From the NCBI GenBank assembly GCA_963738025.1, contig CAVTWA010000006.1, positions 62,001 through 126,000 of the forward strand: 64,000 nucleotides of DNA, in the 5' to 3' direction. This document shows positions 17,987 through 26,333 of the stretch, in pieces. A program made the translations under genes and the position numbers. How positions within the stretch are numbered: the first letter of the stretch is position 1; every line of letters begins with the position of its first letter. The notes beneath the pieces were generated by a model. The model was not told where the DNA came from and did not search any database. It saw nothing but the letters and a program-made list of their open reading frames with translations. The DNA is from 20CM-2-55-15 sp963738025 (GTDB taxonomy: Bacteria; Acidobacteriota; Terriglobia; 20CM-2-55-15).

Positions 17987-18245
17987 TTCCCCGCCTAAGC
18001 TAGGCGGGGATGCCCTCGCGCAGCGAGGGCCGGGGCGGGGCGGAGCGCGAGCCCGACAGGGCGAAGCCTAAATATCTGTTCAAAGTTCGCGCGCAGCGCG
18101 TTCCTTGTGGATATTCGCGTAGCGCACCGATTAGAACAAGGATCGCTTCGCGGAAATTTATATGGAACGCGCTGCGCGCGGGCTTTGAACAGACCGCCCC
18201 ACCTTCGCTGCGCGAAGGATCCCCGCCTGACTCAGGCGGGGAGTT
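17987..18245. repeat. Modular palindromic repeat, copy D (inner block between two palindromes)
   Basis: Nested inverted repeats around 18120. The outermost flanks are the palindrome CCCCGCCTAAGCTAGGCGGGG-like at about 17989-18009 and CCCCGCCTGACTCAGGCGGGG-like at about 18222-18242. Inside come CCTCGCGCAGCGAGG-type and CCTTCGCTGCGCGAAGG hairpins, then GGGGCGG..CTGTTCAAAG opposed by CTTTGAACAGACCGCCCC. The innermost arms are GCGCGCAGCGCGTTCC and GGAACGCGCTGCGCGC. It lies just upstream of an uppP-like relic, which it may have truncated. Confidence 0.85.
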
Positions 18246-18351
18246 CTCCATTTCGACATCCCTGCCGAAAAGTCATGTTGAGCGCCCTTATATCGCCTTG
18301 GGCGTTCCTTTCGGCTCATCTCTCAACGAGCCGCAACAAAAGCGATTTCTG

Positions 18352-18450
18352 ATGAAATACCTTCAAACGCACAACACTTTCTTGTTTGTGTATTACCGGA
18401 TTACGCTAGGTATAGTGGTGCTACTCGCTTTCTTTTTCATATTCCGCTAA
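18352..18450 (+). pseudogene. Relict C-terminus of undecaprenyl-diphosphatase (UppP-like)
   Basis: A 32-codon open stretch ends in LQTHNTFLFVYYRITLGIVV plus LLAFFFIFR and a TAA, which resembles the last cytoplasmic loop and final membrane helix of UppP (BacA). The upstream 270 bp are occupied by repeat copy D and carry no remaining UppP motifs. I read this as the 3' remnant of a gene lost when the repeat inserted or recombined. Similarity is by eye only and short; a small membrane protein is the alternative. Confidence 0.45.
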
Positions 18451-18461
18451 AATCCGGCTCC

Positions 18462-20726
18462 ATGGAGCATCGAGGTTGGACCGGTTACCTTGTCCCTACG
18501 GAACGCCGCTGGATCAATGAGTTTGTCGGCCTGATTGTCCTGACGTTTGGGATTCTTCTGGCCCTCAGTCTCGTCTCATTCAATCCCGAGGATCCGTCAT
18601 TCAATATCAGCCAGAACCCGCATTTCGCGGGTCATCCTTCAAATTTTGTCGGTCTGGTCGGCGCAACCACCGCCGATCTCTTTTTCCAGACGTGGGGTTA
18701 TTCGGCCTTTCTATTCCCCATGTTTCTGGGCATCTATGCATTTTGCTGGCTGGCTTCCCGGCCGGTTCGGAGTGTCGGTGTTCGAATCGCCGGAATGATC
18801 TTCTTGACTCTGACGCTGTGCGCCGCTTTTTCTTTATTACCTGTCGTGCCGTTGGTGCGAGGACATGTTCCTGCGGGTGGCCTCATCGGAACCCTGATCG
18901 CGGACAAACTCGAAGGATCTTTCAACGCTCCAGGCACGGTTGTCATTCTGATGACCAGTTTTCTCGTTTCCCTGCTTCTGAGCACGACATTCTCGTTCGC
19001 CTGGGTTGCGCAATTCCTGAAGCCACGATTCCACTTCATTTCCACCATTTCAGAACGCTGGGCGGAATGGAAGGCCGAACGTGCCCTGGCGGCGCAACAA
19101 CCGGAACCGAAGAAAGAAAAAACACCCAAGAAGCAGACGATCATCACCGACAAACCAAAACGCGGCGAGGAAACGGCCGCGAATCCGGGTGCCTCGCCGT
19201 CGCGAATGGAACCTGTCGTTGCACCGGTCACCCCCGTGCGCCCGGCCAAAATCGCGGCCCCGGGCAAAGGTAAAATGCGGGAGACCGAACCCAACGAGTT
19301 TCCCGCCACGTCTCTCTTGCGCTCACCTGCCGCGGCTTTCGCAATCAACGAGGACGAACTGCGGGAACGAGCCCGGCTTGTGGAAGAGAAAGCGCGCGAG
19401 TTCGAGGTGATCGGCACCATCCACCAGATTCACCCGGGCCCGGTCGTCACGACATTCGAATTCAAGCCGGAGCCGGGAGTGAAGTACTCGCGGATCACGA
19501 GCCTTGGCGACGATTTGTGTCTGGCGCTTGAAGCGGAATCGGTCCGGATCGACCGCATTCCCGGCAAGTCCACCGTCGGCATGGAAGTACCCAACATCAC
19601 GCGGGCGACCATCATGCTCCGGGAGCTCGTGGAGTCATCGGAATATCAGCAGCCCAGTTTCAAATTGCCGCTGGCGCTGGGAAAAGACATTACCGGCAAA
19701 ATCGTGGTTTCGGATCTCCAGAAAATGCCGCACTTGTTGATGGCAGGATCCACAGGAACTGGAAAGAGCGTCTCGCTGAACGCGATGATTCTTTCCCTGC
19801 TCTACCGCTGTCGCCCGGATCAGGTGAAGATGATCATGATCGATCCGAAGCGTCTCGAGCTCGGCTTGTATCAGGACATCCCGCATCTGCTGGTGCCGGT
19901 GGTCACAGAGCCCAAAATCGCTCAGAACGCATTGAAGTGGGCCGTCAGTGAAATGGAAGGGCGCTACAAGAAGCTCGCTAAACGCGGCGTGCGGACTCTC
20001 GAAGCGTATAACGAACAGATCAGGCAACTGCCGATTCCGGGCCTCAACGATCAGGTTGTGGATGAAGAAGATCGCGAACCGCTGCCTTACATTGTCATCA
20101 TCATCGATGAATTGGCCGACTTGATGATGACCGCTCCGCGCGAGGTCGAAGAATCCATCACGCGGCTGGCACAGATGGCACGTGCGGTTGGCATCCATCT
20201 GATCCTTGCGACGCAGCGGCCATCGGTGGACGTGATCACCGGTCTGATCAAAGCGAACTTCCCGGCACGCATCTCATTCCGCGTCGCCTCGAAAGTCGAT
20301 TCGCGAACGATTCTGGATTCCAATGGAGCGGAACAATTGCTCGGCCGCGGCGACATGCTGTTCCTGCCGCCGGGATCGTCGCGGCTCGCGCGCGTTCATG
20401 GTCCTCTCGTCACCGAAGAGGAAGTCGCGGCAGTCGTCGAGTTCTTGAAGCAACAAGGAAAGCCCGCTTACAACGAACGGATACTCGAATCTCCGGAAGA
20501 GCGGACCGAGTTTGGTGAATCCGACGGGCAGGTCGATGAACTCTACGATGACGCTGTGAAGATCGTCATGGACATGGGCAAAGCATCAACGTCGGTCTTG
20601 CAACGGCGGCTGCGTATCGGCTATGGCCGCGCCGCCAGCCTCCTGGACGCCATGGAACGCGATGGCATTATCGGCCCGCCCGATGGAACAAAACCACGCG
20701 CACTCCTGATCGGCCGCGACGAATAA
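18462..20726 (+). CDS. ftsK: FtsK/SpoIIIE-family DNA translocase
   Basis: Septum-located ATP-driven pump that clears and resolves chromosome termini during division. 754 residues. Four membrane segments lie in the first 190. A charged, Pro-rich linker covers about 200-280. Then come the alpha/beta motor (Walker A MAGSTGTGKSVSLN, Walker B YIVIIIDELADLMM, and LATQRPSVDVITGLIKANFP) and a C-terminal gamma winged helix (LQRRLRIGYGRAASLLDAME) that reads KOPS-like sites. No frameshift. The start ATG is 11 bp after the uppP relic. Confidence 0.95.
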   Translation: MEHRGWTGYLVPTERRWINEFVGLIVLTFGILLALSLVSFNPEDPSFNISQNPHFAGHPSNFVGLVGATTADLFFQTWGYSAFLFPMFLGIYAFCWLASRPVRSVGVRIAGMIFLTLTLCAAFSLLPVVPLVRGHVPAGGLIGTLIADKLEGSFNAPGTVVILMTSFLVSLLLSTTFSFAWVAQFLKPRFHFISTISERWAEWKAERALAAQQPEPKKEKTPKKQTIITDKPKRGEETAANPGASPSRMEPVVAPVTPVRPAKIAAPGKGKMRETEPNEFPATSLLRSPAAAFAINEDELRERARLVEEKAREFEVIGTIHQIHPGPVVTTFEFKPEPGVKYSRITSLGDDLCLALEAESVRIDRIPGKSTVGMEVPNITRATIMLRELVESSEYQQPSFKLPLALGKDITGKIVVSDLQKMPHLLMAGSTGTGKSVSLNAMILSLLYRCRPDQVKMIMIDPKRLELGLYQDIPHLLVPVVTEPKIAQNALKWAVSEMEGRYKKLAKRGVRTLEAYNEQIRQLPIPGLNDQVVDEEDREPLPYIVIIIDELADLMMTAPREVEESITRLAQMARAVGIHLILATQRPSVDVITGLIKANFPARISFRVASKVDSRTILDSNGAEQLLGRGDMLFLPPGSSRLARVHGPLVTEEEVAAVVEFLKQQGKPAYNERILESPEERTEFGESDGQVDELYDDAVKIVMDMGKASTSVLQRRLRIGYGRAASLLDAMERDGIIGPPDGTKPRALLIGRDE

Positions 20727-20730
20727 TAAA

Positions 20731-20813
20731 GGAACTGGGACAGACCCCTCTCGCGACAATGATCACACTGCCATCATGACTCGCGTTGCCACCGTGGGTC
20801 TGTCCCCTTTTCC
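20731..20813. repeat. Long imperfect hairpin with GGGACAGACCC arms
   Basis: The left arm GGAACTGGGACAGACCC at 20731-20747 pairs with GGGTCTGTCCCCTTTTCC at 20796-20813. An inner pair, TCGCGACAATGAT and ATCATGACTCGCG, extends the stem. The TTTTCC on the right side gives weak terminator character for ftsK. A further CTTGTG..TGCCTCTTGTGTTCC tract follows, and it resembles the hairpin at 24794-24866. Confidence 0.7.
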
Positions 20814-20851
20814 TGCTTGTGCTTGTTGTGCCTCTTGTGTTCCGATTTTTC

Positions 20852-21991
20852 ATGGGCTTTAAAACAGACGCTATTCATGCCGGACAGGAACCCGATCCCA
20901 GCACGGGCGCCGTCACCGTTCCGATCTATCAAACTTCAACATACGTTCAGGAAGGCCTGGGAAAACACAAAGGCTTCGAATATGCGCGCACGCAGAACCC
21001 TACCCGCATGGCACTCGAAAAGAATATGGCAGTGCTCGAACGCGGCGTCGCAGGTTATGCCTTCGCCTCAGGTATGGCTGCGACGACAGCTTTGACGCAT
21101 CTGCTGCTCAAGCAAGGCGACCACGCGATCTGTTCCGAAAATGTCTATGGCGGCACGTTCCGCCTTTTCGACAAAATCGTGCGGCACTACGGTGTGGAGT
21201 TCACATATGTGAACACGTCGGACTCATCCAACGTCGAAAAAGCGCTGCGGCCCAACACGCAGATGGTCTTCATCGAGACGCCGACGAATCCGCTGATGTC
21301 GATTACCGACATCCGTTCGGTTGCCGATATCGCGCACCGGCAAAATTGCCGGGTCGTCGTCGACAACACCTTCATGTCTCCATATTTTCAGCGGCCGATC
21401 GAGCTGGGCGCCGACATCGTGGTCCACTCGACGACGAAGTACCTCAATGGCCATAGTGACAGCGTCGGTGGCGTTGCGGTTTTAAAACGAAAGGACGACG
21501 CGGACCGGTTGCAGTTCATCCAGAACGCTGCCGGAGCGATTCTGTCACCGTTCGATTCGTGGCTTGTCCTGCGCGGAATCAAGACTCTGCCGGTCCGGAT
21601 GGAAGCGCACAATGCAAACGGCATGGCCATTGCCAAATACCTGACCGGCCGGAAAGACATCGAGAAGATTTATTATCCGGGGCTCGCCAATCATCCTGGA
21701 CATGCGCTCGCCAAAAAGCAGATGACCGGCTTTGGCGGCATGATCGCATTCGATCTCGGCAGCCTCGCCCGTGCCCGGACGTTCCTCGAACACCTGAAGC
21801 TCTGCTCGCTGGGCGAAAGCCTTGGCGGAGTAGAGACATTGATCTCGCACCCTGCAACGATGACGCATGCCTCCGTTCCAGCAGAAGATCGCGCACGCAT
21901 GGGCATCACCGACGGTCTGGTCCGGATTTCCGTCGGGATTGAAGATGTCGAGGATCTCATCGCCGATCTTGAAAACGCGTTTGCGGCTTAG
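20852..21991 (+). CDS. Cystathionine gamma-synthase/gamma-lyase family PLP enzyme
   Basis: Trans-sulfuration enzyme of 379 residues from the ATG at 20852 (MGFKTDAIHAGQEPDPSTGA). FEYARTQNPTRMALEKNMAV, SGMAATTAL and the PLP-lysine motif HSTTKYLNGHSDSVGG are all present. The C-terminus has SLGGVETLISHPATMTHAS. Residues do not separate synthase (metB) from lyase (mccB/metC) reliably, so no symbol is given. The 22 extra codons before this ATG are hydrophobic repeat DNA and are unlikely to be translated. No strong ribosome-binding site is seen. Confidence 0.88.
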   Translation: MGFKTDAIHAGQEPDPSTGAVTVPIYQTSTYVQEGLGKHKGFEYARTQNPTRMALEKNMAVLERGVAGYAFASGMAATTALTHLLLKQGDHAICSENVYGGTFRLFDKIVRHYGVEFTYVNTSDSSNVEKALRPNTQMVFIETPTNPLMSITDIRSVADIAHRQNCRVVVDNTFMSPYFQRPIELGADIVVHSTTKYLNGHSDSVGGVAVLKRKDDADRLQFIQNAAGAILSPFDSWLVLRGIKTLPVRMEAHNANGMAIAKYLTGRKDIEKIYYPGLANHPGHALAKKQMTGFGGMIAFDLGSLARARTFLEHLKLCSLGESLGGVETLISHPATMTHASVPAEDRARMGITDGLVRISVGIEDVEDLIADLENAFAA

Positions 21992-22002
21992 ACTCTTCAT
22001 TG

Positions 22003-22383
22003 TAGGCGCGGTCCATGACCAGAGCTGTCCAAGATAAGGACCAATGTAGCGGTGAGCACAGTCCCCGCCTAAGTTAGGCGGGGATGCCCTTCGCGAAGCG
22101 AGGGCTGGGGCGGTCTGTTCAAAATCCCGCGAAGCGGCTCCTTATAAATTTCCGCGTAGCGCACCGATTAAGAAGGAGCGCTGCGCGGAAATCCATAAGG
22201 TCGCGACGCGGCTTTGAACAGACCGCCCCGCCTTCGCTGCGCGAAGGCACCCCGCCTAACTTAGGCGGGGACTGGTCCACCAGTGTTCCAGGTAAACCAG
22301 GTTTACATCGCATCCACTACAGTCGCCACTTTGTGGCTTCCTGTCCATTCTGTCCTGGACACGAAGGTCTATGACCGCGCCTA
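22003..22383. repeat. Modular palindromic repeat, copy E (reference long form)
   Basis: Best copy. The outer terminal inverted repeat is TAGGCGCGGTC (22003) and GACCGCGCCTA (to 22383), extended by GCTGTCC..GGAC on both sides. Two copies of the palindrome CCCCGCCTAA..TTAGGCGGGG (about 22063-22084 and 22248-22269) flank an inner block. That block has its own 17-bp inverted repeat GGGGCGGTCTGTTCAAA/TTTGAACAGACCGCCCC around TTCCGCGTAGCG and CGCTGCGCGGAA arms. No open reading frame of note; it separates two convergent genes. Confidence 0.88.
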
Positions 22384-22401
22384 AAATGTCAGAAGAGAGG
22401 C

Positions 22402-22725
22402 TCATCCCCCCAGGACCGACGATTCAATCCAGTCGGCATACCTGTCAAACGCGTGGTCGATCATCATACCGACTATTTCCGGTACGGCATAACTGTGGAG
22501 CGACTTGACCCGATCCTGCAGTTGGTCAAACCGGGGCCGGGTCGTCTTGATCAACAACAAGACTTCCTCGGACCAGGTCAGCTTCTTCTCCCAGACGTAA
22601 CACGAACGGATTCCGGGCAGCACGTTGACGCATGCCGCCAGCTTTTCGCTCACAACGGTTTGGGCGATTCCTTCCGCCTGTTCCCGGGATTCGCAAGTCA
22701 CGAACACAATCATCTTGTCGGTCAT
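22402..22725 (-). CDS. cutA: CutA1 divalent-cation tolerance protein
   Basis: Small trimeric cytosolic protein linked to copper and other divalent-cation tolerance. 107 residues, the usual size. MIVFVTCESREQAEGIAQTV opens the ferredoxin-like fold; KLAACVNVLPGIRSCYVWEK and SYAVPEIVGMMIDHAFDRY are family signatures. A GGATGT-like stretch rather than a strong ribosome-binding site precedes the ATG. Confidence 0.95.
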   Translation of the reverse strand: MTDKMIVFVTCESREQAEGIAQTVVSEKLAACVNVLPGIRSCYVWEKKLTWSEEVLLLIKTTRPRFDQLQDRVKSLHSYAVPEIVGMMIDHAFDRYADWIESSVLGG

Positions 22726-23101
22726 GGATTACATCCTCTGGAGGTTGGCCTTTGACAGATCGTCAGTACAACTTTAGAGTAGGCGGCTGCTCTTCAGCAA
22801 CTTGTCGGAAATTATTTGAATGGTAAGGCTTAGAACCGTTGCTTTTCTAACCGCGGTTACATTTGTACCGATCTGTCCGGCATCGCGCCCGCAGAGACGG
22901 TTCTCAACCTGAACGGCGGTTTTTCCGGCGGCGGTTTGGATTCGAGGACAACCTGAGCCCAGCTATTCCCCGCCTAACTTGGTCACACCGTTCACCAAAC
23001 CAGATTTACAATGGCATCCACTACAGTCTATAACCACGCATATTTCCGGGATCAAAACATGTGTCTTTTGTGTTCCTTCCCCTTATGGGATCATTCTGAA
23101 T
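22726..23101. other. Intergenic region with repeat fragment F
   Basis: No gene supported. From about 22965 to 23045 it contains half of the modular repeat: CCCCGCCTAACTT without its right half, then TGGTCACACCGTTCACCAAA and ATGGCATCCACTAC as in copy A, and a TCTATAACCACGC-like end. The tract after it (TGTCTTTTGTGTTCCTTCC) resembles the CTTGTGTTCC motif found near other gene ends. The rest (22780-22960) shows nothing I recognise. Confidence 0.6.
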
Positions 23102-24508
23102 ATGACAAAGATCAAGTTCGGAACATCCGGATGGCGCGCCATCATCGCGGATGAATTTACCTTTGCCAATGTTCGTCTCGCAACGGAGGCCATCGGCCGT
23201 TGCGTGAAGAGACGCAATCCGTCGCCGACTCTACTGGTCGGCTATGACACTCGATTTGCCTCGGAAGATTTCGGCCGCGAAGTCGCGCGCGTGCTGTCAT
23301 CGCAGAACATTCGAGCCAAACTGTGTTCACAGGCCGTTCCTACGCCAGGCGTCGCATTCACGATCATGCAACAGAAGCTCGACGGCGCCATCAATATTAC
23401 GGCGAGCCACAATCCCGGCGAATACAATGGGCTGAAATTCTCGACGCCCGACGGCGCTCCAGCCCTTCCGGAAGTCACCTCCGAAATTGAGAACGAGATC
23501 GTCAAACTTCAGGAATCGAACTGGGAATTCACCGCAAAACCCAACGATCAGCTTATTGAAAGCATCGATATCGGCCCTGCTTATCTCCGGGATCTCGCGA
23601 CCAAGGTCGATATCAAAAAGATCCGCGACGCCAATCTGCCTCTCGCCTACGACGCGCTGCACGGTTCCGGCGCAGGCTATCTCGACGGCTTTCTGAAGCA
23701 GCAGAACATCCCGGCGATGGCGCTCCACACGACGCGCGACGTCTACTTTGGCGGCCATCATCCCGAACCGGCTGATGAACAATTGGGCGAATTGAAACAG
23801 GTGATGAAGAAGAATGGCCTGAAACTCGGTCTGGCAACCGACGGAGATGCGGACCGCTTCGGTATCCTGGACGAAGGCGCCGAGTTCATTTATCCGAACG
23901 AACTGATCGCAATGCTGGTCGATTACCTCGTCGAGAGCCGTGGTTGGCAGGGCGGCGTGGCACGAACCGTGGCGACCACCCACCTGATCGATCGCGTCGC
24001 CAAACTGCACAATCGGGAGTTGCTCGAGACCCCCGTCGGCTTCAAATACATCGGTGAATACATCAAGGAAGGCCGCATTATCCTCGGTGGCGAGGAGAGC
24101 GCCGGGCTTTCGATCCGCGGCCATGTACCCGAAAAGGACGGGATCCTGGCGTGCCTGCTTATCACGGAAATGGTCGCCAGCCGCGGCAAATCCTTGAAAA
24201 ATCAGTTAAAGGATCTTTTCTCTCGAGTTGGTGAAGTGTATAATCGGCGCCTGAATGTGAAGCTCGATCCAGCGATCAGCAGTCGAGTGAAGCAGAAGAT
24301 CGCATCGGATGTGAAGGAGTTTCACGGCAGACGCGTCGTCGAACAGAATCGCGTCGATGGGTTGAAGCTTTTATTCGGCGATGGCAGCTGGGTTCTCATG
24401 CGGCCCTCGGGTACGGAACCGGTGGTTCGATTTTATGCGGAGTCCACATCCACAAAGGATCTGGATACCCTTTTAGAATACGGTAGACAGTGGATCACAG
24501 AAGCTTAA
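23102..24508 (+). CDS. Alpha-D-phosphohexomutase (phosphoglucomutase/phosphomannomutase)
   Basis: Interconverts hexose 1- and 6-phosphates for cell-envelope precursor synthesis. 468 residues from MTKIKFGTSGWRAIIADEF. The four hallmarks are present: ITASHNPGEYNGLKF with the phosphoserine, LATDGDADRFGI metal loop, GGEESAGLSI sugar-specificity loop, and MRPSGTEPVVRFYAE phosphate-binding loop. GEESAG suits glucose/mannose substrates; choosing between them is not possible here. The stop overlaps the ATG of the FtsB-like gene (TAATG). An earlier in-frame start at 22979 lies in repeat DNA and was rejected. Confidence 0.92.
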   Translation: MTKIKFGTSGWRAIIADEFTFANVRLATEAIGRCVKRRNPSPTLLVGYDTRFASEDFGREVARVLSSQNIRAKLCSQAVPTPGVAFTIMQQKLDGAINITASHNPGEYNGLKFSTPDGAPALPEVTSEIENEIVKLQESNWEFTAKPNDQLIESIDIGPAYLRDLATKVDIKKIRDANLPLAYDALHGSGAGYLDGFLKQQNIPAMALHTTRDVYFGGHHPEPADEQLGELKQVMKKNGLKLGLATDGDADRFGILDEGAEFIYPNELIAMLVDYLVESRGWQGGVARTVATTHLIDRVAKLHNRELLETPVGFKYIGEYIKEGRIILGGEESAGLSIRGHVPEKDGILACLLITEMVASRGKSLKNQLKDLFSRVGEVYNRRLNVKLDPAISSRVKQKIASDVKEFHGRRVVEQNRVDGLKLLFGDGSWVLMRPSGTEPVVRFYAESTSTKDLDTLLEYGRQWITEA

Positions 24509-24795
24509 TGCAAGGCGTCATCGTCAAAATCGCACTCGCGGTTTTCGGCCTGCTCACGGTCGCAATGCTGCTGCTCGCCGTCTTCAACGACAAAGGCGCT
24601 CTCGAAGTGCAAGCCCAAGCTAAGAAACTCGCCGCACTCGAATCGGATATCACCAAACTCACTGCCGACAACAAACAACTGACGTCTGATATTCAGGCGC
24701 TGCGTGCCGATCCCGCTACGATTGAAAAATTTGCCAGGGAAGAACTGAAGCTGGTGAAGCCCGGCGAGATCGTCATCGTCACTCCGGAAAACTAA
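24508..24795 (+). CDS. FtsB/DivIC-family septum formation initiator
   Basis: A 95-residue bitopic protein. A membrane helix (IALAVFGLLTVAMLLLAVF) is followed by a heptad coiled coil (LAALESDITKLTADNKQLTS) and the small conserved tail IEKFAREELKLVKPGEIVIV, which is the FtsB/DivIC pattern. It would sit with FtsL/FtsQ at the divisome. TAATG overlap with the mutase gives translational coupling. Its stop lies at the foot of the following hairpin. Confidence 0.85.
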   Translation: MQGVIVKIALAVFGLLTVAMLLLAVFNDKGALEVQAQAKKLAALESDITKLTADNKQLTSDIQALRADPATIEKFAREELKLVKPGEIVIVTPEN

Positions 24796-24866
24796 GCAGG
24801 AACACAAGAGGCGCAAGAAGCACAAGATACTTTCTTGTGCTTCTTGCGCCTCTTGTGTTCCTGCTT
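24794..24866. terminator. Perfect 34-bp hairpin between convergent genes
   Basis: Arms 24794-24827 and 24833-24866 are exact reverse complements with a 5-nt loop (TACTT). Core units are CACAAGAGGCGCAAGAAGCA. The left arm starts in the stop codon of the FtsB-like gene and the right arm ends at the stop of the NTF2-like gene. It could end transcription from both sides, though T-tracts are minimal. Related CTTGTGTTCC tracts occur near 20815 and 23060. Confidence 0.8.
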
Positions 24867-25486
24867 TATTCCCAGTTTGGATCCCCAGGCTTTTCCGAAC
24901 CGCCCAGCCAGGCCTTCCCTTCAGCGTAAATCTTCTCGACTGAAGCGCCCTTCAGACCCGGCAGTCCTTTCCGGACGGGAAATCCGATCTTCGATTGCAG
25001 ATATCCCAGATGGCGATAGCCTTCAGGAAAGCTGGCGAGCACCGCCGGATCCAGCTTCAGAGTCGCCGAGGGATCGACAGGATCCATGCGGTCCTTTTCA
25101 TAGATCGGCTGCCGGCGGCGGATAACCCATCGACCTTGATACTTTTCGATGAAATCATACATGCGGCCGGTGCAGACGACATCGACCAGTACGCCGTCGA
25201 CTGTGGCACGCTGGTTGATGGTCATCTTGGTCTGGGCGATAGCCCGGTCACCCGCGAGGTCGCAACTGAAGCCGCCATAGAAATGGAGAATGCTGACGCC
25301 TTTGTTGAAACCTTCGCGGCTGACCTCGATGAATTTTTCGGCGGGACCCTGGAACCAGGTGGCGTTCATCCAGCCTTCGGGATGCCACACCGTTTTGAAA
25401 CGTTCCCAATCGCCGGCGTCACGCCACAATACCCAGTTCTCGACAGTTTCACGGATTGCCAGTTTCTCAGCCATTGTTTGATCCAT
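24866..25486 (-). CDS. SnoaL/NTF2-like polyketide-cyclase-fold protein
   Basis: 206 residues, cone-shaped NTF2-like fold: AIRETVENWVLWRDAGDWER at the N-terminus, GVSILHFYGGFSCDLAGDRA and RMYDFIEKYQGRWVIRRRQP later. Such proteins include dehydratases, isomerases and ring-hydroxylating dioxygenase beta subunits, so no reaction is assigned. The C-terminal extension (residues about 150-206) is unusual in length. Stands alone between hemerythrin and the hairpin. Confidence 0.7.
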   Translation of the reverse strand: MDQTMAEKLAIRETVENWVLWRDAGDWERFKTVWHPEGWMNATWFQGPAEKFIEVSREGFNKGVSILHFYGGFSCDLAGDRAIAQTKMTINQRATVDGVLVDVVCTGRMYDFIEKYQGRWVIRRRQPIYEKDRMDPVDPSATLKLDPAVLASFPEGYRHLGYLQSKIGFPVRKGLPGLKGASVEKIYAEGKAWLGGSEKPGDPNWE

Positions 25487-25532
25487 GGCCGAGAATTGTA
25501 CACCGTGCCTTGTGTCTTTGCGCCTTGGTGTT

Positions 25533-26102
25533 TTAGGCCGCCATCTTCGTCTTCAGCGACATCTTGCGGTCATGGATTCTCTGTCCGAGCTGCTCCTGAC
25601 GATCCGTCGACATGCGGTCTCTCACCACGGGAAACATCTCGTTCTCTTCCTCATCGACGTGATGCTCGATTTTGTGTTTGAACTCGGCGAACTTCATATC
25701 GAATGCATCGCTGCCCGGATCCATCGTTTCGAGGTCGTTCAGGAGATCCTTCATCTGCTGGTGCTCACGATATGAGTCGTCCACCTTCGATGCGCCACCG
25801 ATGAACATCAGATTCCGCATTGCCGGATACAACACCTCTTCTTCCGCCTGCGCATGAATCATGAAGTTCGTCCGGATTTGCTCGAACAACATCTTGCGGA
25901 CCCTGCCATTCATCCGCGGCGTCATTTCCAGCGTCGCGATCATGCCACTGACCAACCGGTGATCTTTCGTCAGAATCGTGGTCACCCGCATCGCCCGCCG
26001 CTTCATCGCCGGAATTAATGGAATCAGAGCGACACCCGCGGCTATCCCACTTCCGATCAGACTCCACTTCAATACCGCCGAGTCGTTGCCTCGTCTGAAC
26101 AT
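25533..26102 (-). CDS. Membrane-anchored hemerythrin-domain protein
   Basis: 189 residues: an N-terminal helix (LIGSGIAAGVALIPLIPAM) anchors a four-helix hemerythrin domain with the di-iron ligand set TKDHR, HAQAEEEVLYP, HQQMKD and HHVDEEENEMFP. It probably binds O2 or NO, or guards iron-sulfur proteins. A perfect AGGAGG lies 7 nt before the ATG (26102). It diverges from tRNA-fMet across only about 80 bp. Confidence 0.9.
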   Translation of the reverse strand: MFRRGNDSAVLKWSLIGSGIAAGVALIPLIPAMKRRAMRVTTILTKDHRLVSGMIATLEMTPRMNGRVRKMLFEQIRTNFMIHAQAEEEVLYPAMRNLMFIGGASKVDDSYREHQQMKDLLNDLETMDPGSDAFDMKFAEFKHKIEHHVDEEENEMFPVVRDRMSTDRQEQLGQRIHDRKMSLKTKMAA

Positions 26103-26140
26103 AAGTTACCTCCTTGATTGGCGGTGCAGTTTTTGTACCG

Positions 26141-26168
26141 TTGACGGACCTCCATTCCGGCATATAAT
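26141..26168 (+). promoter_or_regulatory. Sigma-70-type promoter of tRNA-fMet
   Basis: TTGACG at 26141-26146, a 16-bp spacer, and a consensus TATAAT at 26163-26168. The predicted transcript would start about 6 nt before the mature tRNA 5' end. This is the best promoter in the window. Confidence 0.85.
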
Positions 26169-26180
26169 GAATGTTCGTAC

Positions 26181-26252
<72 letters not shown>

Positions 26253-26280
26253 TTGAAGAATCAGCCAGTTAGAAACAGAA

Positions 26281-26306
26281 AAGGCGGCTTTCAGGCCGCC
26301 TTTTTT
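26281..26306 (+). terminator. Rho-independent terminator of tRNA-fMet
   Basis: AAGGCGGC-TTTCA-GGCCGCC hairpin followed by TTTTTT. It is 28 nt after the tRNA and is the clearest intrinsic terminator here. Confidence 0.9.
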
Positions 26307-26333
26307 AACGATTGTGCCGGTTTTGTGCTGGTT

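Noticed and set aside
18010..18450. 146-codon hypothetical protein covering the nested palindrome
   Set aside because: The first two-thirds translate palindromic repeat DNA; only the last 32 codons look like former coding sequence.
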